64,000 bases of DNA from Pilimelia anulata (GTDB lineage: Bacteria > Actinomycetota > Actinomycetes > Mycobacteriales > Micromonosporaceae): NCBI RefSeq assembly GCF_014647895.1, contig NZ_BMQB01000001.1, positions 186,001-250,000 on the forward strand. Direction: 5' to 3'. The translations under genes and the position numbers were made by a program. Shown in pieces: positions 48,966-58,111 of this stretch. Below the pieces are notes generated by a model that saw only the letters and a program-made list of their open reading frames with translations, did no database searches and was not told the origin of the DNA. Every line of letters begins with the position of its first letter. Positions within the stretch are counted from its first letter, which is position 1.

Positions 48966-49742
48966 ATGGGTGATGCGCTGTCGTCGGGACCGACGGCGGT
49001 CAACACCGCCGACCCAGCCGCGATCTCCCGTGCACTGCAAGCGGTCACCGAGGCGGCCAGCAGCCACCGGCAACTGGCCTCGGTGACACGGCCGGTCACC
49101 ACAGCGTCAGCGGCGACGTCGGCGGGTACCGACGCGGTGCTGCCGCTGCATCCAATCCTGCGAGAGCTGTGCCCATGGCCCGGCGGGCTACGACGTGGCG
49201 CAACATTGGCCGTCACCGGCTCCCGGACACTGCTCTGGGCGGTCCTGGCGTCGATCGTCGCCACCGGCCAGTGGGCCGCGGTCGTCGGTGACCCCAGCCT
49301 AGGAATGGTCGCCGCCGCAGAGCACGGCCTGCCGCTGGACCGCCTGGCCATCGTGGCCGACCCCGGCCCAGACTGGCCCAGCGTGGTCGCGCAACTGCTC
49401 GATGGACTACCAGTGGTGGCCGTCAACACCACCGGCCCGGTCTCCGCCTCCACCGCCCGCGCGCTCAGCGCGCGAGCCCGCCGAGCCGGCAGCCTCCTCA
49501 TCCCCATGAACGCGCAGTGGCCCGGCTGGGACCTCACCCTGACCGCGACCGGCAAAACCTGGCACGGGCTAAAAGCCGGACGCGGACGACTGCGTCAGCT
49601 GAAAGACCGTAGCGGCCACCGGACGCGGCGCCCCAGCCGCAGCAGACACCATCACCATCACCATGCCGCTGCCGCTGCCGCTGCCGACGGGAGACCGAAA
49701 GGTCGGACAGCCGGTTACGGCGGCCGATCAAACCAGCCCTGA
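48966..49742 (+). CDS. imuA': ImuA'-like (RecA-fold) SOS mutagenesis protein
   Basis: 258 residues. LHPILRELCPWPGGLRRGAT, SRTLLWAVLASIVATGQWAA, VVGDPSLGMVAAAEHGLPLD and LLIPMNAQWPGWDL follow the actinobacterial ImuA'/RecA-fold pattern. ImuA' works with ImuB and DnaE2 in mutagenic translesion synthesis. A LexA-like box lies upstream. The C-terminus carries six histidines (228-233) then seven alanines, encoded by hexamer repeats. No imuB follows; a low-GC ATPase gene is next. Confidence 0.75.
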   Translation: MGDALSSGPTAVNTADPAAISRALQAVTEAASSHRQLASVTRPVTTASAATSAGTDAVLPLHPILRELCPWPGGLRRGATLAVTGSRTLLWAVLASIVATGQWAAVVGDPSLGMVAAAEHGLPLDRLAIVADPGPDWPSVVAQLLDGLPVVAVNTTGPVSASTARALSARARRAGSLLIPMNAQWPGWDLTLTATGKTWHGLKAGRGRLRQLKDRSGHRTRRPSRSRHHHHHHAAAAAAADGRPKGRTAGYGGRSNQP

Positions 49743-50120
49743 GCGTCGTACCGCGTGAGGGGCCGCAGGGGCGGGACCCATCGCGGCAAGAGAGTGCACA
49801 GCCGGCGCAGCGCGACGGAAGGCTGGGGTCGCCTCAGCTCATCCAAACACGGCAGACATCAACAAGCCGGAGTCCGCGGTTGATGTAGTGGGGTCGGAGG
49901 CGCCAGGGCGTTTTACGGAGTGTGTCGGACGACCGTCGCCCGATCGGTCTGCCGGGATTGAGTCTGCCTGTCGGCCAAGTGGGCAGACTTAGCGCCGAAA
50001 GTCGAAAGCGGCATCGATCGTGGCTCAGATCTAGTATGGATGTATGTAGGCAGCGCCGAAAATTTTACCCATTGGTCCCGCCCGGCTGCTATCCGTCAAG
50101 CCTCACGCGCCGAGGTGCCT
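49743..50120. other. Intergenic region, GC drops towards the ATPase gene
   Basis: 378 bases with no convincing gene. Base composition falls from the very GC-rich level of the neighbours to about half A+T near the end, marking the left edge of an acquired segment. The sequence agcgccgaaa occurs near 49991 and again near 50050. Confidence 0.4.
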
Positions 50121-51614
50121 ATGAGACCCGCGTACCGTGACCTCTATTTCGGCAAGAGTGACGCGCGGAACGAGGTGAGCGAAGACCAATCGTCTTTCCT
50201 AAAAAGCTACGTTGATCTCAGCGAAGCATCATCTGAACTTGTTTGCGGTAGAAAGTTCCTGGTTCTAGGCCCAAAGGGAACTGGGAAATCCGCACTTGCG
50301 TGGTATCTGCAGGCAACCGAGAATGAGGGCAGTCACCTCGTGCTGGTCAAGGATGCCACAACGCTGCCTTTGTCAGAAGTCCCTCGCGTGCAAACGGGAC
50401 AAGTTGCTGGGCCCGAGCGCACAGTTGTGGCTTGGAAGTTCATTATTCTCTGCAACTATTTAGAGCTTCTGTTGAGAGATACAGATTGCGATCTTCAATT
50501 CAGTAAGGAAGTCCAAAGAGTATCCAAGCTGTTGCGAGACTTCGGCTTCATGGGGGACGCGGCTGGGCGTGCTCTATTAAAGGCATCCAGCACCACGGTA
50601 GAGATACCCATTCCAAAGCTTGGCACTATATATAGGCGAGAGAGCAAGCCGTACCTCAATATCTACAACCTGGTTCCTTACCTGGAGGATTGGTTGTCCT
50701 CGGCACAGTCGTCCTCACGCCACCTACTAGTCGTGGATGGTCTAGACTCTATCTTTCTCAACGATGAAAAGTATGACGAGAGTCTGTCTTCTCTAGTGCA
50801 GGCGGCATACTCCGTGAATCAGCGATTGATGTCCTCCAAAGCCTCAGGCAGCGTCGTTCTCTTGGTGCGTAACGATGCATTCTCCCGGATTTCGCTGTCA
50901 CTTCCCGATTCTCAAAAGATGCGCGATGACCTATCGTTTGACCTCGACTGGAGGGTGTTGTCGGGAGCCGCTGGGGTGAATGCGCCACTGATTAGATTGG
51001 CCAACCAGAAGGCCGCGAAGGCGCTCGAAATCGATTCCGTACATGTCTTGGACTACTTCCCGAAACGAATCGAGGTAGGCCAGCGCCGAAATGGCCGCAG
51101 CCGATCATTTTCTACCCTCCAGTACCTTTTGAATATGACGCGACATACTCCGAGAGACCTGCTCCGCCTATTTGAAGAAATCCGAAAGGTTGAGTCTTCG
51201 GAGATCTACGGCAACGGCAACCCGCGAGGAGAGTTGCGCCAAGACGTCATCCGAGAAGGGGTGCTGCAATACTCAACAAAGTACTTCGTGGGCGCCATAT
51301 CGAACGAGTTCGTGGGATTTGAAGGTGGTCCGGAAAGCGCATCTGTTGCGCTTTCAGCCCTCAAGAAAGTTGACAAGCAGGAGTTTGACGCCGACGAGTT
51401 TGAAGTAGCCCTCAAGGAGTTGGACGGGGCGACCGTGCCGGCGACCAGACTACTAAGTCTGCTGTTCTATGCCGGAGCTATAGGGAACCGGGTCGCAGGT
51501 AAGACGGAGAGCTACATGCACTTCTACCATCGCCGTGATGATTCGGAGGTGTACTTGAAAGGAGCCTTTGTTCTGCACAATGCCCTAGTTCACGCGTGGA
51601 ATATTCATCGATAA
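50121..51614 (+). CDS. P-loop ATPase of the Sll1717 type, low-GC, possible defence gene
   Basis: 497 residues from the ATG at 50121 (GAGGTG upstream). RDLYFGKSDARNEVSED and FLVLGPKGTGKSALAWYL (Walker A) at the start, LLVVDGLDSIFLNDE as Walker B, then SFSTLQYLLNMTRHTPRDLL. This fits the Sll1717-type STAND-like P-loop ATPases found mainly in bacterial mobile and defence islands. GC content is about 50%, far below its neighbours, so it was probably acquired. There is no partner effector beside it. Function unknown; phage defence or signalling is an inference. Confidence 0.75.
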   Translation: MRPAYRDLYFGKSDARNEVSEDQSSFLKSYVDLSEASSELVCGRKFLVLGPKGTGKSALAWYLQATENEGSHLVLVKDATTLPLSEVPRVQTGQVAGPERTVVAWKFIILCNYLELLLRDTDCDLQFSKEVQRVSKLLRDFGFMGDAAGRALLKASSTTVEIPIPKLGTIYRRESKPYLNIYNLVPYLEDWLSSAQSSSRHLLVVDGLDSIFLNDEKYDESLSSLVQAAYSVNQRLMSSKASGSVVLLVRNDAFSRISLSLPDSQKMRDDLSFDLDWRVLSGAAGVNAPLIRLANQKAAKALEIDSVHVLDYFPKRIEVGQRRNGRSRSFSTLQYLLNMTRHTPRDLLRLFEEIRKVESSEIYGNGNPRGELRQDVIREGVLQYSTKYFVGAISNEFVGFEGGPESASVALSALKKVDKQEFDADEFEVALKELDGATVPATRLLSLLFYAGAIGNRVAGKTESYMHFYHRRDDSEVYLKGAFVLHNALVHAWNIHR

Positions 51615-51879
51615 GGTCTCGGCATACAATTGGCGTGGCTTCAAGCAATGTTAGTGCAACGCCGCCGCGCTGGGTCGCCATCTGCACGGCCGGGGGTACT
51701 CATCTCGGCACGAGCGGACGTGTAGATCCAGCAAGACCATGTAGCCGTCTCGTGTCGCACCGGTCGCTGTGGCGCAACATTGGTAGGCCATGAGCATTCG
51801 GAGGCCGAGTTCTGGCACGACATCTCACAGTACCTGCCGTTGGGGTGGCGGTGTCGCACCTGGCGGGGAGGATCACCGG

Positions 51880-53562
51880 GTGTTGATCGCGGTGAGGTCC
51901 GACGGGTCCGGTGGTGGTGAGTTGTGTCCGCTGGGGTCTGGCGGCGCCGGTGCCGGGCCGCCGGCTGCTGTGGCCGATCTTGCGGCGGCGGTAGCCGGGT
52001 GGGAGGCGCGTGCTACGCCGCGCTGGCTATGGGCGTCGGCCACCGAGGTGGTGCCGGGTCTGCTGCGGGCCGGGGTCCGGGTCGGTCGGTGTCACGATAT
52101 GCAGTTGGTCGAGGGGCTGCTGCTGGCGTATGAGGGTCGGTGGGGTGAGCCGTGTTCGGCGGCTGCGGTGGTCGCCCGCCGCGATAGGCGTCCCGTACCG
52201 GCCGATCCGCCGGTGCGGCTCGCTGAACCGCCGGGTGGTGGGCAGTCGGCGCTGTTCACGCCTGTATTGGCCGAGTCGTCGTTGCGGGATGTCGTCGATG
52301 GGTACGCCGAACAAGTCGCCCGGCTAGCCGCCATGCCGGAGTCGGGCCGGCTGCGGCTGCTGATGGCCGCGGAGTCGGCCGGCGCACTCGTGGCAGCGGA
52401 GATGGGTCATGAGGGGCTGCCATGGCGGGTTGACGTTCACCGGGATCTATTGGCGGATCTGCTCGGCGCGCCGTCGCCGGTTGGTGGGCCACCGGCTCGG
52501 CTGGTCGAGCTGAGTGCCCAGATCGCGGCGGCGTTCGGGGTGCGCGCTCTGCGCCCTGAGCGGCCGGCCGAAGTGCTGCGCGCATTTGCGCGTGTCGGTG
52601 TCACTTTGCCTAACACCCGGTCATGGGTGCTGCGAGGCGTTGATCATCCTGCTGTGCCGCTGTTGCTGGATTTCAAGGAGCGGTACCGGATCTGGACCGC
52701 GCATGGCTGGTCCTGGATCGACGCGTGGGTACACGAGGGCCGGTTCCGGCCGGAGTACGTACCGGCCGGGGTGGTCTCGGGGCGGTGGGCCACCCGCGGC
52801 GGAGGAGCGCTGCAAATCCCGCGCGTGATCCGCCGGGCGGTGGTCGCCGACCCGGGCTGGAAGCTGGTCGTCGCCGACGCAGGGCAGTTGGAGCCGCGGA
52901 TCCTGGCCGCGATCTCCGGCGACCAACGACTGGCCTCGGCCGGCGCTGCCGGGGACCTGTACGCGGCACTGGCCGCCGAGGCGTTCGGCGGGGACCGGGC
53001 GAAGGCGAAGGTGGCGCTGCTGGGTGCAATGTACGGGCAGACCGGTGGCGCAGCCCTACCCGCTCTGGCCGCGCTGCGCCGCAGCTACCCGGTGGCATGG
53101 GAGTTCGTGGAGGCAGCGGCGCGCACTGGGGAGAGCGGTGGCCTGGTCCGCTCCTGGCTCGGCCGAACCTGCCCACCAGTGTCGGCCGACGCGGCGGATC
53201 TGCTCGGCGAGGGCTTGGGGGAGCCGGCAGGTTCGGCCGGGCCGGAGTCCAACAGTGCGACCGCACGGGCTCGGGCCCGGGGCAGGTTCACCCGTAACTT
53301 CGTCGTCCAGGCCACCGCCGCGGAATGGGCGCTCACCCTGTTGGCGACGCTGCGCACGTCCTTGTGGGGAATGCGGGCCCGGCTGGTGTTCTTCCAACAC
53401 GACGAGGTCGTCGTCCACTGCCCAGCCGACGAAGCGCCTACGGTCGCAGCGGCGATCACGGCTGCGGGGCAGCAGGCGTCGGCGCTGTTGTTCGGCGCGA
53501 CGCCGGTACGGTTCCCCACCGACATCCAGGTCGTCGACTGCTACGCCGACGCCGCGCACTGA
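51880..53562 (+). CDS. Family A DNA polymerase (bifunctional 3'-5' exonuclease/polymerase type)
   Basis: 560 residues from a GTG at 51880 with GGGGAGG upstream; the earlier ATG is unlikely. The polymerase motifs are VVADAGQLEPRILAAISGD (motif A), RNFVVQATAAEWALTLLATL (motif B region) and FFQHDEVVVHCP (motif C, HDE). The N-terminal half (LCPLGSGGAGAGPPAAVADL) is the 3'-5' exonuclease-like part, apparently degenerate. No 5' nuclease is attached. It is a second polA-like gene common in actinobacteria, not the main Pol I. Confidence 0.88.
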   Translation: MLIAVRSDGSGGGELCPLGSGGAGAGPPAAVADLAAAVAGWEARATPRWLWASATEVVPGLLRAGVRVGRCHDMQLVEGLLLAYEGRWGEPCSAAAVVARRDRRPVPADPPVRLAEPPGGGQSALFTPVLAESSLRDVVDGYAEQVARLAAMPESGRLRLLMAAESAGALVAAEMGHEGLPWRVDVHRDLLADLLGAPSPVGGPPARLVELSAQIAAAFGVRALRPERPAEVLRAFARVGVTLPNTRSWVLRGVDHPAVPLLLDFKERYRIWTAHGWSWIDAWVHEGRFRPEYVPAGVVSGRWATRGGGALQIPRVIRRAVVADPGWKLVVADAGQLEPRILAAISGDQRLASAGAAGDLYAALAAEAFGGDRAKAKVALLGAMYGQTGGAALPALAALRRSYPVAWEFVEAAARTGESGGLVRSWLGRTCPPVSADAADLLGEGLGEPAGSAGPESNSATARARARGRFTRNFVVQATAAEWALTLLATLRTSLWGMRARLVFFQHDEVVVHCPADEAPTVAAAITAAGQQASALLFGATPVRFPTDIQVVDCYADAAH

Positions 53563-53796
53563 CCGACACGACAGGCCGGCATGACGGCCCGGAACGACCG
53601 CGCCGAGCCAGCTATAGACTTGACCTGGTTCCCAGGACTCTGGGCTCAGCGTCATTTGTACGTCTGACGCCAATCAACTCGTTGACCTCAGTATCCGCTC
53701 CCAGCCCAACGAGGCGTGCTGCGAGGGTGAAACAACGGGGCAGTCCATTCAAGCCGCCTGCGCCAGCCCCCGGTCCTGACCGCTAACGTGGCTGCG

Positions 53797-54582
53797 ATGA
53801 TTCCTGATCCCGTAGCGCACAACCGGGCCGCCTGGGACCAGCAGGTCGCCGAAGGCAACGAGTGGTCCCGGCCGGTCTCCTCCGAGACGATCACCAAAGC
53901 GCGCGCGGGTGACTGGTCGGTGGTGCTCATCGGCTACCAGCCCGTCGACCGATCCTGGTTCCCCAACCTCGCGGGCGCAGACGTGCTGTGCCTGGCCTCC
54001 GGCGGCGGCCAACAGGGCCCGACGCTCGCCGCGGCCGGCGCGCGGGTCACCGTCTTCGACAACTCCCCGCGCCAGCTCGAACAAGACACGATGGTCGCCG
54101 ACCGCGACGGCCTGGATTTGCGGACGGTTCTCGGTGACATGCGTGACCTGTCGGTCTTCGCCGACGCCTCCTTCGACCTGGTCTTCCACCCGGTCTCGAA
54201 CCTGTTCGTCCCCGAACTGCCTCCGGTGTGGCGAGAATGCAGCCGGGTGCTGCGCCCCGGCGGGACGCTGCTGTCCGGTTTCCTCAACCCCGACGTCTAC
54301 CTGTTCGACCACGAGGCCATGGACAAGCGCGGCGAACTGGTGGTCCACCACCGGCTGCCCTACAGCGACCTCACCCACGTCCCCGCCGAGGAACGCGCAC
54401 GCCTGTGGGGTACGGACGCGCCGCTGGAGTACAGCCACACCCTCGCCGGACAGATCGGCGGCCAGCTCGCCGCCGGTTTGGTGATCACCGGGTTCGAGGA
54501 GGCGCCACACCATGCTGACGCCACCGCCGGCTGGCTGCCCGGCTACTTCGCCACCCGGGCCGTCAAACCCCATCAACACTGA
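53797..54582 (+). CDS. Class I SAM-dependent methyltransferase
   Basis: 261 residues from the ATG at 53797. [20 protein letters not shown] is the SAM-binding motif I, with [11 protein letters not shown] after it and [17 protein letters not shown] as motif IV. Small-molecule or lipid-like methyltransferases of this type are common; the substrate cannot be told. It stands alone after the polymerase gene. Confidence 0.85.
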   Translation: MIPDPVAHNRAAWDQQVAEGNEWSRPVSSETITKARAGDWSVVLIGYQPVDRSWFPNLAGADVLCLASGGGQQGPTLAAAGARVTVFDNSPRQLEQDTMVADRDGLDLRTVLGDMRDLSVFADASFDLVFHPVSNLFVPELPPVWRECSRVLRPGGTLLSGFLNPDVYLFDHEAMDKRGELVVHHRLPYSDLTHVPAEERARLWGTDAPLEYSHTLAGQIGGQLAAGLVITGFEEAPHHADATAGWLPGYFATRAVKPHQH

Positions 54583-54652
54583 GCTGCCTCCACCGCACCG
54601 CTCACAGCGCCGCAGCCCCACCCGCGGCAGCGGCTCGACACGGTGACCGCGT

Positions 54653-55123
54653 ATGCCCGCACGTCGAGGGGTCCGTTCCTACCATGTAGAGGTGACCGAT
54701 GACGGGAGTCGGCCCGCTCGGGTCGGGGACGTGCACGAGCTGGCGCTGGACATGCCACACGTCACCGTCGAGTGCGCCAGCGGCGACAACCCGGTCTACC
54801 AGGTGGGCGGCAAGTCGTTCGTCTTCTTCCGCAACCCGCGACCGGACGCGATCGACCCCGCAACCGGCGAACGGTATACGGATGTGATCGTCTTCTGGGT
54901 GCCGTCCGAGGCGGACAAGCAGGCACTGGTCCAAGATGAGGCGTCGCCGTTCTTCACCACCGCGCACTTCAACGGCCACCCCTCGGTTCTGCTGCGGGCC
55001 GCCCGAGTCGGGGAGCTGACTCAGGCGGAGCTGGCAGAGGTGGTCCAAGACGCGTGGCTGTCGCGCGCGTCAGGACGCCGAGCGGCAGCATGGCTCAGCG
55101 AGCACCCGCCGACCCGATCATGA
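54653..55123 (+). CDS. MmcQ/YjbR-family DNA-binding protein
   Basis: 156 residues. VGDVHELALDMPHVTVECAS, VYQVGGKSFVFFRNPRP, FFTTAHFNGHPSVLLR and AEVVQDAWLSRA follow the YjbR family of small CyaY-like fold proteins. The role is unclear. The first residues may be non-coding; a later start before GDVHELAL is possible. Confidence 0.85.
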   Translation: MPARRGVRSYHVEVTDDGSRPARVGDVHELALDMPHVTVECASGDNPVYQVGGKSFVFFRNPRPDAIDPATGERYTDVIVFWVPSEADKQALVQDEASPFFTTAHFNGHPSVLLRAARVGELTQAELAEVVQDAWLSRASGRRAAAWLSEHPPTRS

Positions 55124-55478
55124 GCGGCTGCGGCCAGGGGCATCGACCGCGCTGATGTACATGAGCCAGTAGAGATCGTGCGGCACCGGTGGGCTGGGTT
55201 GCCGTACGGGCTGCCCGGGGCGGATCGGCGCTTGAGGTCACAGTTGTGACCCACCCACCCGCTTGAGTGCAAGGGCCGCACCAACGACTGCGCGCCGCCG
55301 CTCCCAACAGCGGGGAGACGCAACGCGCGTTACCGGCTCCGCGAACTCGTTCGTGCTTGCCCCCTTGCACCCATCCAGGCGAGCGGGTCCTGGCCTACGA
55401 CCGTCACCGCGATCCACACCCCGGCAGCCAACCTCGGCAAACCCGGGCAGGTCGCACCCACCGACGGGAGGCCCGCTC
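55124..55478. other. Gene-free gap with a 16-bp palindrome
   Basis: No gene. GGTCACAGTTGTGACC (55236-55251) is a perfect inverted repeat, and GCTTGAG occurs on both sides (55230-55236 and 55261-55267). It looks like an operator upstream of the OB-fold gene. Confidence 0.5.
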
Positions 55479-55865
55479 ATGATCACCATCAGCATCGACG
55501 CCACCATCACCGGCACCCCCACCACCGCAACCGACGGCACCGTGGTCCTGCGCGCCCTACATTTCCGCACCCCCGGCCCGGCATTGGCCCTGACGATCAC
55601 CTGCACCGGCCGGCTCGCCGACACCGCCGCCGGCCTACGCACCGGCGATCGGATCATCGTCAGCGCGGTCACCGCCAACGCCACCACCATCAACGGACGA
55701 CCCGCACTGGACATCACCGCCGGCGACCTGACAGTGACCCACCGCGCCTACGCCGGTCGCCACCGCCAGACCGCCACATCGGCAGCCGCGACTGCCGATG
55801 TGGAAGCTCACGGCCGATACCTGGCCTGGCACGGTGTCGTCTGCAGCCCGCAGCCCAGGCGATAG
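55479..55865 (+). CDS. OB-fold SSB-like protein
   Basis: 128 residues from the ATG at 55479 (GGGAGG upstream). ITISIDATITGTPTTATDG, ALTITCTGRLADTAAGLRTG and DRIIVSAVTANATTINGRPA resemble an SSB core with the L-x-x-G-D turn, but it is short and Thr/Ala-rich and lacks the aromatic residues of a standard SSB. It may bind single-stranded DNA. Third OB-fold SSB-like gene in the window. Confidence 0.65.
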   Translation: MITISIDATITGTPTTATDGTVVLRALHFRTPGPALALTITCTGRLADTAAGLRTGDRIIVSAVTANATTINGRPALDITAGDLTVTHRAYAGRHRQTATSAAATADVEAHGRYLAWHGVVCSPQPRR

Positions 55866-55870
55866 CCGAC

Positions 55871-55903
55871 AGGGGTGGGGCGCCTTTGCGGCGTCTCACC
55901 CCT
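55871..55903 (+). terminator. Stem-loop after the OB-fold gene
   Basis: AGGGGTGGGGCGCC (55871-55884) pairs with GGCGTCTCACCCCT (55890-55903) except at two positions, around a 5-base loop, 6 bases after the stop codon. Confidence 0.65.
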
Positions 55904-55964
55904 CTCGGGCCTACCGTGGAACAGCACCGGGACCAGTCACTTTGCGTCGCGGACCCCCACGAAG

Positions 55965-55992
55965 GTGGGTGGCCCCGGTTCGGGCCACCCAC
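55965..55992. terminator. 11-bp perfect stem-loop before the NUDIX gene end
   Basis: GTGGGTGGCCC (55965-55975) and GGGCCACCCAC (55982-55992) pair perfectly, loop of 6. It sits 20 bases beyond the NUDIX stop codon (minus strand) and probably ends that operon. Confidence 0.7.
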
Positions 55993-56012
55993 TTTGCCAA
56001 TGGAGCGTCTAG

Positions 56013-56495
56013 TCAGGCTCGCGGGTATCCGTTGTGCAGGTAGACCGTCGTCGTGGCGGCTGCTGCTTGCAGCGCCGCCGCCACGCGGCGGGCCAGCAGC
56101 GGCGACAACCGCTGCGTAGCCTCACCCTGGTCGCACCAGGCCCACGAGCGAAGCTCATCGGCGGCCAACCGGATACTGTTCTCCTGTTCAGGGGTGAGCT
56201 GGCCGCCGTCGAAGAGGAACATCATTCCCTCGGTACGGCCATCACGCGGCGGTACCCAGTCCACCGTCAAGAGCCGGCCGGGCTGAACCAGCAGACCCAG
56301 TTCCTCCTTGATCTCCCGGACGGCGGCATCTAACGGCGCCTCATCGGCGTCCACCGCACCCCCGGGAATCTCCCAGTCCTCCTTGTAGGTGGGCTCCACA
56401 ATCAACACCCGCCCAGCGGCGTCGTGGAAAACGACGCCTGCGCCCATCCGTTTGCGAGCCAGGGTGGCCGTGTAGTCGGCTGGAGTCTGAGTCAC
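56013..56495 (-). CDS. NUDIX hydrolase
   Basis: 160 residues. The NUDIX box is complete: GGAVDADEAPL followed by REIKEELGLL, giving GX5EX7REUXEEXGU. It would hydrolyse a nucleoside diphosphate linked to another group, using Mg2+. The ATG overlaps the stop codon of the upstream acetyltransferase-like gene (ATGA). Confidence 0.92.
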   Translation of the reverse strand: MTQTPADYTATLARKRMGAGVVFHDAAGRVLIVEPTYKEDWEIPGGAVDADEAPLDAAVREIKEELGLLVQPGRLLTVDWVPPRDGRTEGMMFLFDGGQLTPEQENSIRLAADELRSWAWCDQGEATQRLSPLLARRVAAALQAAAATTTVYLHNGYPRA

Positions 56496-57223
56496 TTCTG
56501 CAGCGTATGCCGGCCGGACAAACCGGCACGTGCGCGTCCTCTAGGCGGTCGACGCCGTGGGCAGCGGCAGGGTGCCGGTCGTTTGCGATCCCGGTAGCGC
56601 ATGACGGTGTTTGCCGGGAACCGCCGTCCGACGACGGTGAATCCTGCCTGCTGGTAGCGGGCGACGAGTTTGGCGTGCGCCGTGGTGATCTCCACCGTGT
56701 GGCCGCCTTGTCGTGCCCAAGTGACGAAGTGGTTCAGCAGGTGCGCGCCGAAGCCGTTTCCGGTGGAGACGAAGTCGTGCCCGAACCAGAACGGGCCGTC
56801 GGGGCCGTGTCTGCGGCGAGCCATCAGCAGCGCCATCTGCCCTTGTGGGCCGGTGGCCAGCAGGAGCCGCCGGTCCGTGCGGTGCCCGGCGGTCCACAGC
56901 ACCGGGAACTGGACGAGCGTCGCCACGACGACGGCGAACGCTTCGGCCGTCACACCCGCGAAGACCACAGCTACGGCGAGGGCGGTGCCCACCGGGAGTA
57001 CGTTGGTGGCGGCCCACCAGAATGCCAGGACCAGACCGACGAACAGGAAGTATACGCTGGCCCACCTCGGCCGGTGCAGCACCCACAAGGTGCGGCGGGC
57101 GAGCAGCCGCCACATCGCCACCTGCAGGGTTCTGTCGGACGGCCACCCGGACCGGATAACCACCGCCGGCCCGTCACCCTCGGGCGTGGTGACCCCAGTG
57201 GCATCCGGCCATGACTTCGACAT
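56492..57223 (-). CDS. Membrane-anchored GNAT-like acetyltransferase
   Basis: 243 residues. Two hydrophobic segments (ASVYFLFVGLVLAFWWA and a following Val/Ala-rich one) in the first 110 residues, then a GNAT-like region (GNGFGAHLLNHFVTWARQGG, ARYQQAGFTVVGRRFP). It would acetylate something at the membrane. It forms an operon with the NUDIX gene. The C-terminal Arg-rich tail may be non-essential. Confidence 0.65.
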   Translation of the reverse strand: MSKSWPDATGVTTPEGDGPAVVIRSGWPSDRTLQVAMWRLLARRTLWVLHRPRWASVYFLFVGLVLAFWWAATNVLPVGTALAVAVVFAGVTAEAFAVVVATLVQFPVLWTAGHRTDRRLLLATGPQGQMALLMARRRHGPDGPFWFGHDFVSTGNGFGAHLLNHFVTWARQGGHTVEITTAHAKLVARYQQAGFTVVGRRFPANTVMRYRDRKRPAPCRCPRRRPPRGRARAGLSGRHTLQK

Positions 57224-57306
57224 TCGTTGATCTTCCAGGAGCGTGTCGGGCAGGTCAGCGTCCGAGTCGTCGGTTCAGGCAGCCGTGCGGACAGCAGGGG
57301 TGACCC

Positions 57307-57342
57307 GGGTGGGCGGCGCCGGTTCTACCGACCCGCCCACCC
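57307..57342 (-). terminator. 10-bp perfect stem-loop after a minus-strand gene
   Basis: GGGTGGGCGG (57307-57316) and CCGCCCACCC (57333-57342), 9 bases beyond the stop codon of the hypothetical gene that ends at 57351. Confidence 0.65.
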
Positions 57343-57350
57343 ACCGACTG

Positions 57351-58022
57351 TTAGGGATTGACCTTGCAGCGCAGGAGTTGCCCGTACCCGGGCGCAGGTT
57401 GGCGCCCGTAGAACTGATCTACCAGTTCGCCGGCATCGGAAGGCGGCTGGGCGGGGAGTCCGTGTTTGGCGGCGTGCTCGGGCCAGCGGGTGCGAGCCAT
57501 CAGCTCCTTGGCGGCCATAGCGGCGTCGTGGGTGGCGTAAACGTCCCAGGTGATGGCGCCGTCGCCGACGCTGTTGCCGAGCAGGAACACCTCGGCTGCG
57601 GCGGTCCGCGTTGCTGGGTCGACGATGGTGCAGTACCCGATTGGGATCTTGGGCCAGTACCGTCCGCTATTGCCGCCGAGGCGGGCGAGGGCGACGTGGT
57701 CGCCCTTGTCGCGTAGGACGACAAAGAGCTGTTCGGGGGGCTGGTTCCAGCCGGGTCCGGCGACGGTGACCAGCACGCCGGCTTCGACCGGGGGGCGGGG
57801 CTGCTCGGCTGCCGACTTCAGCGCGGCGTCGACTTTCTCGCGTGGTGCGGGCTGGAATGCCGCTTTGTCACTGCGCAGGGTGGCGCCGGTGGCGATGTTC
57901 TCGACGGTGAGGGTGACCTTGTTGACCCGTAGGACCCGGTAGACGGCTTCGCGTTGGGCGGCGGTGGCGCAGCGGGGGTCGAGGATGACGTAGTCATCGC
58001 GGTAGAAGCTGTGTTCGGTCAT
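57351..58022 (-). CDS. Hypothetical protein of the mobile module
   Basis: 223 residues from the ATG at 58022 with AAGGAG upstream. EHSFYRDDYVILDPRCATAA opens a beta-rich start; then RVNKVTLTVENIATGATLRS and VLVTVAGPGWNQPPEQLFVV. Not recognised. Bracketed by stem-loops like its neighbours; likely a plasmid-type protein. Confidence 0.6.
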   Translation of the reverse strand: MTEHSFYRDDYVILDPRCATAAQREAVYRVLRVNKVTLTVENIATGATLRSDKAAFQPAPREKVDAALKSAAEQPRPPVEAGVLVTVAGPGWNQPPEQLFVVLRDKGDHVALARLGGNSGRYWPKIPIGYCTIVDPATRTAAAEVFLLGNSVGDGAITWDVYATHDAAMAAKELMARTRWPEHAAKHGLPAQPPSDAGELVDQFYGRQPAPGYGQLLRCKVNP

Positions 58023-58111
58023 GCGCTTGTTCTCCTTCTGGTGGTGATGGTGTTGTGGTGGCGTCCCGTAGCGGCGCGACGGCCGTCCGGGCCGCCACCG
58101 GCGTATCGGGG

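Noticed and set aside
48966..53562. A complete imuA'-imuB pair with the polymerase gene being ImuB
   Set aside because: The polymerase here has family A motifs (DAGQLEPR, HDEV), not the Y-family pattern, so ImuB is absent from the window.
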